NCBI RefSeq assembly: GCF_030553055.1
Contig: NZ_CP130713.1
Coordinates: forward strand, 7,130,001 to 7,194,000
Origin: Streptomyces sp. XD-27
GTDB taxonomy: Bacteria; Actinomycetota; Actinomycetes; Streptomycetales; Streptomycetaceae
Length of the DNA stretch: 64,000 bases
Direction of reading: 5' to 3'
The notes beneath the pieces are model-generated. The model ran no database searches. It worked only from the letters and a program-made list of their open reading frames with translations, and was not told the DNA's origin. Below, one piece after another: positions 23,557 through 34,554 of this stretch; position 1 is the first letter of the stretch, and each line of letters begins with the position of its first letter. Both the position numbers and the translations under genes were made by a program.

Positions 23557-24411
23557 ATGCTGACAGAAGTCATCGCCACCCGGTATGTCACGCCGCTGCG
23601 TGAGGGTGGCTCGCTCCCCGGCATCGTCGAGGCCGACGATCTCGGTACGTATGTCATGAAGTTCACCGGCGCGGGCCAGGGCCGCAAGACCCTGGTCGCC
23701 GAGGTCATCTGCGGACAGCTCGGCCGCCGTCTGGGGCTGCGCGTCCCGGAGCTGGTCGCGATCCAGCTGGATCCGGTCATCGGTCTGTCGGAGCCCGACC
23801 AGGAGGTGCAGGAACTGCTCAAGGCGAGCGGAGGGCTGAACCTGGGGATGGACTACCTCCCCGGATCGATCGGCTTCGACCCGCTCGCCTACCGGGTGGA
23901 CTCCCAGGAGGCGGGCCGGGTCGTCTGGTTCGACGCGTTGGTCAACAACGTCGACCGCTCGTGGCGCAACCCCAACATGCTGGTCTGGCACGGTGATCCG
24001 TGGCTCATCGACCACGGCGCCACCATGATCTGGCACCACAACTGGTCGACGGCGCGGACATCCGCCGCCAAGCCGTACGACGCCTCGGACCACGTGCTCG
24101 CCCCCTTCGCCCCCGACGTCGCGTCGGCCGCGGCCACGCTCGCCCCGCTGGTCACCGAGGAGCTGCTGACCGAGGTCGTGGCGGATGTCCCCGACGAGTG
24201 GCTGGTCGACGAGCCCGGCTTTGACTCCGCCGACGCGCTCCGCCGCGCCTATGTGGAGGCGCTGCTGCCGCGTGCCGCGACCATCGGTGAGCGCATCGGC
24301 CTCGGCCCGCGGGTGGAGCGCAAGCCCACCCCGGCCGCGGGCTGGCTGACCGAGCATCTGGCCGCCTGGCCGCACCCGACCAAGAACCAGCGCAAGGGCG
24401 GCGGGGAATGA
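23557..24411 (+). CDS. HipA-like kinase-fold protein
   Basis: A 284-residue protein with HipA-like kinase motifs: GIVEADDLGTYVMKFTGAGQ (phosphate-binding region), KTLVAEVICGQLGRRLGLRV, VWFDALVNNVDRSWRNPNML (catalytic-loop Asp/Asn, as HxDRHxxN in HipA) and PWLIDHGATMIWHHNW (metal-binding DHG). It is far shorter than HipA (~440) and there is no HipB-like gene; instead it overlaps a DUF3037 gene by four bases (ATGA). This two-gene arrangement is repeated in many bacteria as I recall, but its biological role is not established. It may phosphorylate a protein or small molecule. Confidence 0.75.
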   Translation: MLTEVIATRYVTPLREGGSLPGIVEADDLGTYVMKFTGAGQGRKTLVAEVICGQLGRRLGLRVPELVAIQLDPVIGLSEPDQEVQELLKASGGLNLGMDYLPGSIGFDPLAYRVDSQEAGRVVWFDALVNNVDRSWRNPNMLVWHGDPWLIDHGATMIWHHNWSTARTSAAKPYDASDHVLAPFAPDVASAAATLAPLVTEELLTEVVADVPDEWLVDEPGFDSADALRRAYVEALLPRAATIGERIGLGPRVERKPTPAAGWLTEHLAAWPHPTKNQRKGGGE

Positions 24412-24791
24412 GCGAGCGCCAGGTCTTCGAGTACGCGCTGCTGCGCGTCGTGCCGCGGGTCGAGCGCGGGGAGTGCTTCAACGCGGGCGTGGTCGTCTAC
24501 TGCCGGGCAGCCTCCTTCGTGGCCGCCCGCACGTATCTGAGCGAGGAGAAGCTGCGCGCGCTGGACCCGCAGGCCGACGTGGCCGGCGTGCGCGCGGCGC
24601 TGCACGCCGTCGAGGCGGTCTGCCGGGGCGGCGAGGACGCGGGGCAGGCTGCGGGCGACGACGCGGGGCGGCGCTTCCGCTGGCTGATCGCGCCGCGCTC
24701 CACGGTCGTCCAGCCGGGGCCGGTGCACACCGGCCTGACCACCGACCCGGAGGCCGAGGTCGAGCGGCTGCTGGAGCTGCTGGTGCGCTGA
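24408..24791 (+). CDS. DUF3037 family protein, partner of the HipA-like kinase
   Basis: A 127-residue protein: FEYALLRVVPRVERGECFNA then GVVVYCRAASFVAARTYLSE and FRWLIAPRSTVVQPGPVHTG, the pattern of DUF3037. It starts on ATGA inside the end of the kinase-like gene, so the two are translationally coupled and probably form a functional pair. A strong hairpin follows. No function is assigned to the family. Confidence 0.8.
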   Translation: MSERQVFEYALLRVVPRVERGECFNAGVVVYCRAASFVAARTYLSEEKLRALDPQADVAGVRAALHAVEAVCRGGEDAGQAAGDDAGRRFRWLIAPRSTVVQPGPVHTGLTTDPEAEVERLLELLVR

Positions 24792-24822
24792 CGGCGTACG
24801 TACGGCCGCGTCGGCCCGTGCG

Positions 24823-24852
24823 CGCCCCACCCGTGCGTCGGCGGGTGGGGCG
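24823..24852 (+). terminator. Hairpin after the DUF3037 gene
   Basis: CGCCCCACCC pairs with GGGTGGGGCG around a 10-base loop, 32 bases after the stop codon. Confidence 0.8.
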
Positions 24853-24967
24853 TTGACATGCGGTGGTGGGGCTTCTAGCGTCTCGTCTGCTGAAGCGACT
24901 AAGCGGTTGCTCACCGCCGCGCCCGCCGGCCGGGTGGTGAGCCGCTACCGAGGCGAGGAGAACCCGC

Positions 24968-25729
24968 ATGTCCACCACCGAGCAGCGCGTCGCCATCGTG
25001 ACGGGCGCGGCCCGCGGCATCGGCGCGGCCACCGCCGTGCGACTGGCCGCAGAGGGCCGCGCCGTCGCCGTACTGGACCTCGACGAGGGGGCCTGCGCGG
25101 ACACCGTGGCGCAGATCACCAAGGCCGGTGGCAAGGCCATCGCCGTCGGCGCCGACGTCTCCGACGCCGAGCGGGTCCAGGCCGCGGTCGCCCGGGTCGC
25201 CGAAGAGCTCGGCGCGCCGACGATCCTCGTCAACAACGCGGGCGTCCTGCGCGACAACCTTCTTTTCAAGATGAGCGACAGCGACTGGGACACGGTCATG
25301 AACGTGCACCTGCGGGGCGCGTTCCTGATGTCGCGGGCGTGCCAGAAGCACATGGTGGACGCCTCGTTCGGGCGGATCGTCAACCTCTCCAGCAGCTCCG
25401 CGCTCGGCAACCGCGGCCAGGCCAACTACTCCGCCGCCAAGGCCGGCCTGCAGGGCTTCACCAAGACCCTCGCCTTCGAGCTGGGCAAGTTCGGCGTCAC
25501 GGCCAACGCGGTCGCCCCCGGCTTCATCGCCACCGACATGACCGCCGCCACCGCCGAGCGCGTCGGCATGGGCTTCGAGGACTTCAAGGCGGCGGCCGCC
25601 ACCCAGATCCCGGTCCAGCGGGTCGGGGTGCCGGACGACATCGCCAACGCCATCGCCTTCTTCACCGGCGACGCGGCGGGCTTCGTCTCCGGCCAGGTCC
25701 TGTACGTGGCCGGCGGCCCGCTCAACTGA
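24968..25729 (+). CDS. 3-oxoacyl-ACP reductase-like SDR (FabG family)
   Basis: A 253-residue classical SDR. TGAARGIGAATAVRLAAEGR binds the nucleotide, VLDLDEG suggests an Asp that would favour NAD(H), NNAGVLRDN follows, then the catalytic Ser in NLSSSSALGNRGQANYSAAK with YxxxK, and DIANAIAFFTGDAAGFVSGQ at the end. It is annotated in many genomes as FabG, though a role in secondary beta-oxidation or acyl-CoA metabolism is as likely. A ribosome site (GGCGAGGAG) precedes the ATG. The next gene, another SDR, starts 17 bases after the stop, so both are probably one operon. Confidence 0.85.
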   Translation: MSTTEQRVAIVTGAARGIGAATAVRLAAEGRAVAVLDLDEGACADTVAQITKAGGKAIAVGADVSDAERVQAAVARVAEELGAPTILVNNAGVLRDNLLFKMSDSDWDTVMNVHLRGAFLMSRACQKHMVDASFGRIVNLSSSSALGNRGQANYSAAKAGLQGFTKTLAFELGKFGVTANAVAPGFIATDMTAATAERVGMGFEDFKAAAATQIPVQRVGVPDDIANAIAFFTGDAAGFVSGQVLYVAGGPLN

Positions 25730-25746
25730 CGGAAGGCGACAGCGAC

Positions 25747-26511
25747 ATGACCGCACAGGCAGCGGACACCGGAAAGGTCGCGCTCGTCACCGGGGCGAGC
25801 CGCGGCATCGGATACGGCGTCGCCGAGGCGCTGGTGGCGCGCGGCGACCGGGTGTGCATCACCGGGCGCAACGAGGACGCGCTGAAGGAGGCCGTGGAGC
25901 GGCTCGGCGCGGACCGGGTGATCGGGGTGCCGGGGAAGGCCCACGACGAGGCGCACCAGGCGGTTGCCGTCGAGCGCACCATGGAGGCGTTCGGCCGCGT
26001 CGACTTCCTGGTCAACAACGCGGGTACGAACCCGGTCTTCGGGCCGCTGGCCGAACTCGACCTCGCCGTCGCCCGCAAGGTCTTCGAGACCAACGTGGTC
26101 TCCGCGCTCGGCTTCGCCCAGCAGACCTGGAAGGCGTGGCAGAAGGAGCACGGCGGCGCGATCGTCAACATCGCCTCGATCGCCGGACTCGCGCCCTCGC
26201 CGTTCATCGGCGCGTACGGGGTGAGCAAGGCCGCGATGATCAACCTCACCGCGCAGCTCGCGCACGAGTTCGCGCCGGGCGTCCGGGTCAACGCCATCGC
26301 CCCGGCCGTGGTCAAGACCAGGTTCGCCCAGGCGCTGTACGAGAACCGCGAGGAGGAGGCCGCCGCGGCCTACCCGCTCGGCCGCCTCGGCGTACCGGAG
26401 GACATCGGGGGCGCCGCCGCGTTCCTCACCTCCGACCAGGCCGCCTGGATCACCGGCCAGACCCTGGTGGTGGACGGCGGGATCTTCCTCAACGCCGGGG
26501 TCGGTGCCTGA
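25747..26511 (+). CDS. Short-chain dehydrogenase/reductase
   Basis: A 254-residue SDR: TGASRGIGYGVAEALVARGD, NNAGTNPVFGPLAELDL, the catalytic Ser in NIASIAGLAPSPFIGAYGVS with YGVSK, and ITGQTLVVDGGIFL at the C-terminus. CITGRNEDAL after beta-2 (Arg) suggests NADP(H). Pairing with the upstream FabG-like gene suggests two steps on related substrates, for example an acyl-CoA pathway; nothing in the flanks identifies it. A terminator-like hairpin follows. Confidence 0.85.
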   Translation: MTAQAADTGKVALVTGASRGIGYGVAEALVARGDRVCITGRNEDALKEAVERLGADRVIGVPGKAHDEAHQAVAVERTMEAFGRVDFLVNNAGTNPVFGPLAELDLAVARKVFETNVVSALGFAQQTWKAWQKEHGGAIVNIASIAGLAPSPFIGAYGVSKAAMINLTAQLAHEFAPGVRVNAIAPAVVKTRFAQALYENREEEAAAAYPLGRLGVPEDIGGAAAFLTSDQAAWITGQTLVVDGGIFLNAGVGA

Positions 26512-26541
26512 GCGGATCACGGCGGACCCACCTCGTCGAGC

Positions 26542-26575
26542 GGCCGGGCGGCCCGGATCCGGATGCCGCCCGGCC
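26542..26575 (+). terminator. Hairpin between the SDR gene and ung
   Basis: GGCCGGGCGGC pairs with GCCGCCCGGCC around a 12-base loop, 31 bases after the SDR stop. Confidence 0.75.
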
Positions 26576-26648
26576 CTCGACGCGTGCGTTGTCAGTGGTC
26601 GCCGGTACGTTCGTCCTGTCACACCATCACGACCGGAGGAACACCCAC

Positions 26649-27329
26649 GTGAGCGACATGCTGCCCGAGTCCTGGCAGGCCGTGCTCGGCGACGAGCTGG
26701 AGAAGCCCTATTTCAAAGAGCTCACCGACTTCGTCGAGGAGGAGCGGGCCAGGGGCCCGGTGTACCCGCCGCGCGAAGAGGTGTTCGCCGCCCTTGACGC
26801 CACGCCGTACGACCAGGTCAAGGTGCTGATCCTCGGGCAGGACCCCTACCACGGCGCGGGCCAGGGCCACGGGCTGTGCTTCTCGGTGCGGCCCGGGGTC
26901 AAGACCCCGCCGTCGCTGCGGAACATCTACAAGGAGATGAAGGAGGAGCTCGGCCACCCCGTCCCGGACAACGGCTATCTGATGCCGTGGGCCCGGCAGG
27001 GGGTGCTGCTGCTCAACGCGGTGCTGACCGTCCGCGCCGGCGAGGCCAACTCCCACAAGGGCAAGGGCTGGGAGAAGTTCACCGACGCGGTGATCCGCGC
27101 CGTCGCCTCCCGGCCCGACCCGGCCGTCTTCGTGCTCTGGGGCAACTACGCCCAGAAGAAGCTGCCCCTGATCGACGAGGAGCGGCATGTGGTGGTCAAG
27201 GGCGCGCACCCCTCCCCGCTGTCGGCCAAGAAGTTCTTCGGCTCCCGGCCCTTCACGCAGATCGACGATGCCGTCGCGGCCCAGGGCCACCAGCCCATCG
27301 ACTGGCGGATCCCTGACCTGGGCGTCTGA
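26649..27329 (+). CDS. ung: Uracil-DNA glycosylase (family 1)
   Basis: A 226-residue UDG that removes uracil from DNA as the first step of base-excision repair. The water-activating motif GQDPYHG is at residues 63-69, GLCFSVRPGVKTPPSLRNIY binds uracil and DNA, VLLLNAVLTV and VLWGNYAQKK are conserved, and the leucine/His loop is HPSPLSAKKFFGSRPF. Length and all catalytic residues are normal. The GTG start at 26649 follows GGAGGA. Streptomycetes commonly have two ung copies, so this may be ung1 or ung2. Confidence 0.95.
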   Translation: MSDMLPESWQAVLGDELEKPYFKELTDFVEEERARGPVYPPREEVFAALDATPYDQVKVLILGQDPYHGAGQGHGLCFSVRPGVKTPPSLRNIYKEMKEELGHPVPDNGYLMPWARQGVLLLNAVLTVRAGEANSHKGKGWEKFTDAVIRAVASRPDPAVFVLWGNYAQKKLPLIDEERHVVVKGAHPSPLSAKKFFGSRPFTQIDDAVAAQGHQPIDWRIPDLGV

Positions 27330-27390
27330 ACCGGGGGCTTCGGCGTGTCCGGGGCTCCTGACCGGGATTGTCGGTGGCCGCGCGGCTAGC

Positions 27391-27434
27391 GTCGGGACAC
27401 GGCAACGAAAACGACGAGTCGGGACACGGCGACG
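27391..27434 (+). repeat. Two direct repeats before the TPR-like gene
   Basis: GTCGGGACACGGCAACG (27391-27407) recurs as GTCGGGACACGGCGACG at 27418-27434, 27 bases apart, in the leader before the gene starting at 27479. Could be an operator pair or chance in G/C-rich DNA. Confidence 0.4.
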
Positions 27435-27478
27435 GAGCGACGACGCCTATAGGCGACGCACACAGACGGGAGTGGGTG

Positions 27479-27973
27479 ATGGCACCAGCGCGGCACGAGC
27501 CGGCGGAGGACGTCGTGATGACCCGCATCGGGCAGGCGGTGATGCTGCATCAGGGCGGCGACCGGGAGGAGGCGCGCAACCGGTTCGCCCGGCTGTGGGA
27601 GCAGATCGGGGAGGACGGCGATCCGTACCACCGCTGCACCCTCGCCCACTACATGGCCGACACCCAGGACGACCCGGCCGACGAGCTGATGTGGGACCTG
27701 CTGGCCCTGGCGGCCGCCGACGCGGTCACCGGTGACGGTGCCGTGCGCCATCCGGCGCGGGTGGCGGTGCGCGCCTTCTACCCCTCGCTCCATCTCAACC
27801 TGGCCGCCGACTACGTGAAGCTGGGCCAGCGGGAGGCGGCCCGCGCCCAGCTGGCGCAGGCCCGGGCCGCCTCCGGTGTGCTGGGCGAGGACCCGTACAG
27901 CGACGGGGTCCGGGCCGCCATCGGCCGGATCGCGCTGCGGCTGGACGGGGACGCCGCCCCGCCGCACGCCTGA
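27479..27973 (+). CDS. TPR-like helical protein of unknown function
   Basis: A 164-residue helical protein: VVMTRIGQAVMLHQGGDREE, ARNRFARLWEQIGEDGDPYH, RCTLAHYMADTQDDPADELM, then YPSLHLNLAADYVKLGQREA and ARAQLAQARAASGVLGEDPY. The helix pairs with Ala/Gly spacing resemble tetratricopeptide repeats. Such single-domain proteins are common in streptomycetes, with no assigned role. ATG 27479 is preceded by GGGAGTGG. Confidence 0.7.
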   Translation: MAPARHEPAEDVVMTRIGQAVMLHQGGDREEARNRFARLWEQIGEDGDPYHRCTLAHYMADTQDDPADELMWDLLALAAADAVTGDGAVRHPARVAVRAFYPSLHLNLAADYVKLGQREAARAQLAQARAASGVLGEDPYSDGVRAAIGRIALRLDGDAAPPHA

Positions 27974-28020
27974 CCGAGAGGGCCTGGCGGGAGCGAGGGC
28001 GGCGCGGGCCGAGCGTGCGG

Positions 28021-28545
28021 TCAGCTGCCGGTGGCGCCGTCGATCCGCTCGCGCAGCAGGTCCGCGTGGCCGTTGTGCCGCGCGTACTCCTCGATCATGT
28101 GGACGTAGATCCAGCGCAGGCTGACCACCCGGTCCTCGCCCGGGCTCTTGCGCCTCTTCCAGACCCCGGTGTCGTCCAGCGCATGGCGGGCGGCCGACTC
28201 GCGCGCCGCGGCGATCTCCGCGCGCCAGGTGTCGAACGCCTCCTTGGCCGTGTCCTGACCGCTCACATGCAAGTCCCCGTCCGGGTCCTCCTCGCTGTAA
28301 TACAGCGGCCCGATCTCCTGCTGGGACAGCACCCGGCGGAACCAGGCGCGCTCCACCTCCGCCATGTGCCGTACGAGTCCGAGCAGCGTGAGATCGGAGG
28401 GCGGCGCGGACGCCTCCCGCAGCTGCTCGTCGGAGAGCCCCTCGCACTTCGCGGCGAGGGTCTCCCGGTGGAACTCCAGCCAGTTCTCCAACATGGTGCG
28501 CTCGTCGGCTTCCCCGGTCGGAATGGTGCGCTCAGTCGTCGTCAT
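28021..28545 (-). CDS. DinB/DUF664-family protein (second copy)
   Basis: A 174-residue DUF664/DinB four-helix protein: MLENWLEFHRETLAAKCEGL, TLLGLVRHMAEVERAWFRRV (first metal His), and IYVHMIEEYARHNGHADLLR with the other two His. More distant from the copy at 16.8 kb than a recent duplicate would be. It may be a thiol-transferase or detoxification protein. The start is ATG 28545; sequence further upstream in the same frame belongs to the broken TetR gene. Confidence 0.85.
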   Translation of the reverse strand: MTTTERTIPTGEADERTMLENWLEFHRETLAAKCEGLSDEQLREASAPPSDLTLLGLVRHMAEVERAWFRRVLSQQEIGPLYYSEEDPDGDLHVSGQDTAKEAFDTWRAEIAAARESAARHALDDTGVWKRRKSPGEDRVVSLRWIYVHMIEEYARHNGHADLLRERIDGATGS

Positions 28546-28589
28546 GGCCGCCATCATCGTCACCCAAGTGGCCGGTGCGCCAGGGGATG

Positions 28590-29023
28590 TCAGCGTGCCA
28601 GCATCCCGCACAGCAGCTCCGCGCAGCCGGCCCGCAGCTCCTCCCGGGTCGGCGACGCCTGGTGGTACGAGCCCGCCGAGCACGAGAACAGGATCCCGTC
28701 GCACCACGCGGTCAGGGCCAGCCGCGTGCCGCTCCGGCGCCGCCGACCCCGCCGCCCGCATCAGCGCGACCAGCATCTCCTGGAAGACCCGGCCCGACGC
28801 GTCGTAGATCTCCCGCAGCTCCGGCCGGCGGGTCGCCTCCAGCGCCAGCTCGTAGCGGGCGACCAGCAGATGGCGATGGGCCGTCAGATAGCGATGCAGC
28901 GAGAGCGAGAGGGCGTCGGCCAGCTTCTCCGGTCCGTCCCACGGGCCGGGCATCTCCTCCGGGGTCAGCACCCGCGCCTCGCGCTGCGCCAGCCTCCGCA
29001 CCGCCGCGGCCAGCAGGGCGGCC
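28590..29023 (-). pseudogene. TetR-family regulator, HTH deleted, C-terminal frameshift
   Basis: The minus strand encodes a TetR C-terminal ligand-binding domain: ALLAAAVRRLAQREARVLTP, LSLSLHRYLTAHRHLLVARY, LREIYDASGRVFQEMLVALM. The DNA-binding N-terminus is absent: a TAG at the 29024 border directly precedes ALLAAAV, the point where the HTH domain should end. Near 28737-28760 a one-base slip moves the frame; the correct end is LTAWCDGILFSCSAGSYHQA and a stop at 28590. The missing N-terminus coincides with the missing N-terminus of the divergent monooxygenase, so one deletion destroyed both. Confidence 0.75.
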
Positions 29024-30157
<1,134 letters not shown>

Positions 30158-30181
30158 CGGCCCGTATCGCCGCGGTCGAGG

Positions 30182-31776
30182 TCAGCGCCCCGCGCCCGCA
30201 CGCGCGGTGCGCGCCGGCCGTGTGCGGCGCGCGGGAGGCCGCCGGTCCCGGCGGCCGGTCACCGACCGCCCCGCCGTCATCCCGCCGTACAGCGCCAGCG
30301 CGGCCATCGACCCGTACACCGGCCAGTCCCCGAACCGCACATAGGGGCTGGTGCCACGGCCGAGCGGCACCGGGTAGACGGCCGCGGTGCTCCGGTCGGT
30401 GCCCAGCCGCGCGCCGACCGGCTCACCCCGCGGCCCGTACACCGCGCTCACCCCGGTCAGCGTCGCGTGCGCCATCGGCCGCCAGGTCTCCGCGGCCCGC
30501 AGCGCGGCCAGCGAGGCGTGCTGCGCCGGTGCCCAGCTGTGCTGGAAGGAGGACGTCGCCGACTGGGCGATCAGCAGTTGCGCCCCGTCCCGCGCCAGCC
30601 GCCGGCTCATGTCGGGGAACGCCGACTCGAAGCAGACCAGCGGACCGATCCGCAGCCCCGGCCCACCCGGGAGGGGCATCACCACCGGCGCGGTGCCGCG
30701 CCTGCGGTCCTCGCCCGCCGCCTTGCCCACCGACGTGGCCCAGCCCAGCGCGCCCCTGAGCGGGACGTACTCGCCGAACGGCACCAGACGCATCTTGTCG
30801 TAGTGGTCGCCGGTGGGCCCCTGGGCGCCGACCAGCACCGCGCTCTTGAAGATCCCCCGCTCGCCCCGGCGGCGCGCGTCCACGTTCACCAGCAGGGGCG
30901 CGTCGACCGTACGGGACAGCGCGGCCAGCCGCCGCCGCAGGTCGGCACGGCGCGTCACATCCTGCCCGATGCTGCTCTCGCCCCAGACGACCAAGTCCAG
31001 GCGCCGCCCGGCGAGCCGCCGGGTCAGCTCCTCGTCCCGGTCGAAACGCCGCTCGTACCCCGAGACCACCCCCGTCTGCACCACCGCGACCCGCACAGTC
31101 CCCGCGCGCTCCGGCTGCGGCGCCCACGCCCACACCCCGCCGGCCGCCGCGGCGCACGCCCCCGCGCCCGAGACCGCCACCAGGGCGGTACGCGCCCGCG
31201 GCACCGCGACCAGCACCACCAGCGCCGTGTTCAGCGCCACGATCAGCCAGCTCACCAGCCATACGCCGCCGACCGACGCCAGCCGCAGCGCGGCCGGGAC
31301 CTGCCACTGGCTCGCCCCCAGCAGCCCCAGGGCCCGCCCAGGTACTCCCACGACCGCACCAGCTCCACCATCAGCCACCCCGACGGCACCAGCACCACGG
31401 CCGCTGCCGCCCGGCCCGGACCCGGCGCCCCGCGCAGCAGCCGGTGCGCCAGCCAGCCCCACGGGGCCCAGCACAGCCCCAGCAGCGCCGCCAGCACGAA
31501 GAGGAAGACATGCAGGCTCGGCAGCAGCCAGTGGTGCACGGCCAGCATGAACCCCGCCCCGCCCAGCCAGCCGTCCAGCGCCGCCCGCCGCCCCGACCCG
31601 GCCGACCGCACCAGCAGCAGCCAGGGCACCAGCGCCGCGTAGGCCAGCCACCACAGGGCGGGTGCCGGGAACGCCGGCGCGGGCAGCGCCCCGGCCGCCA
31701 CCGCCGCGACCCCGCGCGCCCACCGGGAGGCGGCCGCCCGCCTCCACCGACCGCTCCGGCCGACCGACCACGGCAT
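30182..31776 (-). CDS. lnt: Apolipoprotein N-acyltransferase, with a one-base frameshift
   Basis: Lnt transfers a third acyl chain to the N-terminal Cys of lipoproteins. The membrane part (about six helices) is read from ATG 31776, preceded by GAGGGAGG, to WLMVELVRSWEYLGGPW, where a one-base loss near 31319-31345 shifts the frame; the adjacent frame then gives LLGASQWQVPAALRLASVGG and the complete nitrilase-fold domain. The catalytic triad is present: Glu in VVWGESSIGQDV, Lys in YDKMRLVPFGEYVP, Cys in LVCFESAFPD. As all domains are otherwise conserved, the frameshift may be a sequence error. Confidence 0.85.
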
Positions 31777-31896
31777 GCCGCGCCTCCCTCGTCGGATGAG
31801 GCCACCAGTGTGCGCGACGGAGGCGATCACGCACAGGGGGCGCCACGACGCCCGGTGCGCGGCCGAACGTACGTCAGCCGAGAGCCGGAACGTACG

Positions 31897-34325
31897 TCAG
31901 CCGAGGGCCGGGTGGAGCGGCTGCTCGGCCCAGATGGTCTTCCCCGCCTGCCGTAGCGGCTTCCCCAGCGGGTGGTGAGCTGCGCGACGAGGAACAGCCC
32001 CCGGCCGCCCTCGTCGGTGGTCTCCGCCCGCCGCAGCCGCGGCTGGGTGTTGCTGGGGTCGGTGACCTCGCACACCAGGACGTTCTCCCGGACCAGCTGC
32101 AGGCCCACCGGCCCGCCCGCGTACCGGATCGCGTTGGTGACCAGCTCGCTGACGACCAGTTCGGTGGTGAAGACCAGGTCCTCCAGCCCCCACGCCGTCA
32201 GCTGCCGGGCGGCGGCCTCGCGGGCGTCGGCGACGGCCGCGGGATCGGCCGGGAACTCCCACGCCGCGACGGACTCCGGCGGTACGACCCGGGTACGGGC
32301 CAGCAGCAGCGCGATGTCGTCGCGGTGGCGGCGGCCGCTGAGGTCCGCCAGCAGCTCGCGCCGGATGTCCCCCAGCGGCCACCGGGGCCCGTGCGCGGCG
32401 AGGGTGTCCCTGAGCCACCGCACCGCCTCGTCCGCGCTGCGGTCCTCGGCCTTGAGCAGCCCGTCGGTGTACATCGCGAGCACGCTGCCCGGCTCCAGCT
32501 CCACGGTGGCGGCCTCGAACGGCGTGTCGCCGGCACCCAGCGGCGGCCCGAGGGACATCTCGATGACCTCCGCACTGCCGTCGGGCCGGAGCACCACGGG
32601 CGGCGGATGCCCGGCACCGGCGAAGGTGCAGCGCCCGGAGACCGGGTCGTAGACGGCGTACAGCAGCTCGGAGCCGGTGATGTCCTGGACGCCGGGGCCG
32701 GTCTCGCCCGACAGCCGCTGGACCAGGTCCTCGATGTGGGTGAGGAGCTCCTTCGGATCGAGCTCCAGGTCGGCCAGGGTCTGGATGGCGGTGCGCAGCC
32801 GGCCCATGGTGGCGGCGGCGTGCAGGCCGTGGCCCTCCACGTCCCCGACGACCAGGGCGACGCGCAGCGACGGCAGCGGGATGACGTCGAACCAGTCGCC
32901 GCCGACCGCACCGCCCGCCGGCAGGTAGATGCCCGCGGTCTCGGCCGCCGGGGTGTCGGCCATCGCGGGCGGCAGCAGGCTCTGCTGGAGCGCGATGGCG
33001 GTGCGGCGCTCACGGGTGTACCGGCGGGCGTTGTCCAGGCTGAGCGCCGCCCGCGTCGCCAGCTCCCGCAGCAGCTCGGCGTCCCCCTTGTCGAAGGGCT
33101 CGGGCCGCTCCATACGCCACGCCAGCACGGCACCGAGCAGCAGCCCGCGGGCGAACAGCGGCGCCGCGGCCAGGGAGTGCCCGCCGGGCGGGACGAGCTG
33201 GTCGGCCACCCCGGCGCCGCCGAAGACGTTCAGCGCCCAGGTCCGGTCGGCCACCAACGCCTGTCCTCTTTGTATGAAGCGCTGTTCGGGGTACTCGGGA
33301 AACGGCGGGACGATGCCGCCCACGCCGAGGAAGCCGGGCGGCGGGTTCCCGGCCGACGCCGCGCTGGCGACCAGCCGCAGCGGATGTCGGCGCCGGTCCA
33401 CGAACACGGGCGGCTCGTCGCCGTCGAGCACGGCCTCGGCCACCGCGACCGCCGCCAGGTCCGCGAAGGGGACGAGCACGTCGGCGAGTTCCTGCGCGGC
33501 GCGGGTGACGTCGAGCTCCCCGCCGATCCGCGTGGCGGCCTCCAGGACCAGGTCGAGCTGGCGGCGGGCCCGCGCCTGGGCGGTGACGTCGATGAACGCC
33601 GAGGCGACGCCGGTCGGGACGCCGCCGGAGTCCTCCAGCCGGAAGGCGGACAGCGACAGGGTGCGCTCCCTGCCGCGCAGCAGCGGCGACCGCAGCCGCT
33701 GCTCCTTGCCGAGCACCGGCACCCCCGTCTCCAGGACCTCGCGCAGGATCGCCTCGGTGTCCTGCGCGCCCATGAGGTCGGCCGCGTCGACGACGGGCGA
33801 CCGCGCCCGCCGGCCGAACGTCGCGGTGGCGACGTTGGTCCGTACGGTGCGCAGATCCATGTCGTGCAGCCCGAGCCCGATGACGTCCTGGGCGAGCAGG
33901 GCGCGCACCAGGGACGCGCCCTGCTGCCACTCGGTGAGGCGGTCCGTGGGCACGGCGGCGACCAGGAACTCCGCGGTGCCGTCCAGCGGCAGGACGCGGT
34001 AGGTGACGTCGACGGTGCCTCCGGAGCCGCGGCTCAGCAGCGCCCGGCCGGTCGGGGGGAGCCGGGAGGCGCACGGCGCCACGCCGGTGGCCGCGCCGCC
34101 GTCCGCCGTGTCCCCGCCGGTCTCGCCATCGCGGCCGGTCTCGCCGCCGGTGGCGAGCAGCGCGTGCACAGGACGTCCGCGGACCTCCTCGGCCGTCCTG
34201 TCCAGCAACCGCGCCGCCGTCTGCGACCACCGCAGCACCGTTCCTCCGCCATCGACCACGGCGGTCGCGACGGCGTCGAGAAGCGCCGCCGCGCCGTCGC
34301 CCGGATGATCGGTGTGCACGCCCAT
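31897..34325 (-). CDS. PAS/GAF/SpoIIE phosphatase with C-terminal ATPase domain, C-terminal frameshift
   Basis: About 810 residues. Order: N-terminal PAS (~15-120), second PAS (~145-270), GAF (~300-470: DRTWALNVFGGAGVADQLVP, LLGAVLAWRM), SpoIIE PP2C-type phosphatase (~485-690: VGGDWFDVIPLPSLRVALVV, GDVEGHG, AGAGHPPPVVL, MYTDGLLKA, DDIALLLARTR) and HATPase (~700-800: FTTELVVSELVTNAIRY, DEGGRGLFLVAQLTTRW). These modules regulate anti-sigma/anti-anti-sigma networks in response to signals. Near 31955 one base appears lost or gained: the expected GKTIWAEQPL ending is in the neighbouring frame, stopping at 31897, whereas the uncorrected frame runs to 31827. ATG 34325 has CAGGAG six bases before it. 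Confidence 0.85.
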
Positions 34326-34554
34326 CTCGCTCCTGGCTGGTGGCGGACCTGCCGCCACCGGGAGGTTGCTCTCAGTATCGGCGACGTGGGGTGTTCCTGC
34401 CCGCCGAGCAGCCCGTCCCGTCCTCCACGCGTCGGCTGCTGTTCCGTTCTGCGCGGATCTGCCAGCCTGTTCTCTGTATCGCTGTTCGCTGTTCTGAACA
34501 CGCCAATGGAATGCCGATGCGCGTCGATGGACGCCGACGGGGGGGGCTGACGGT

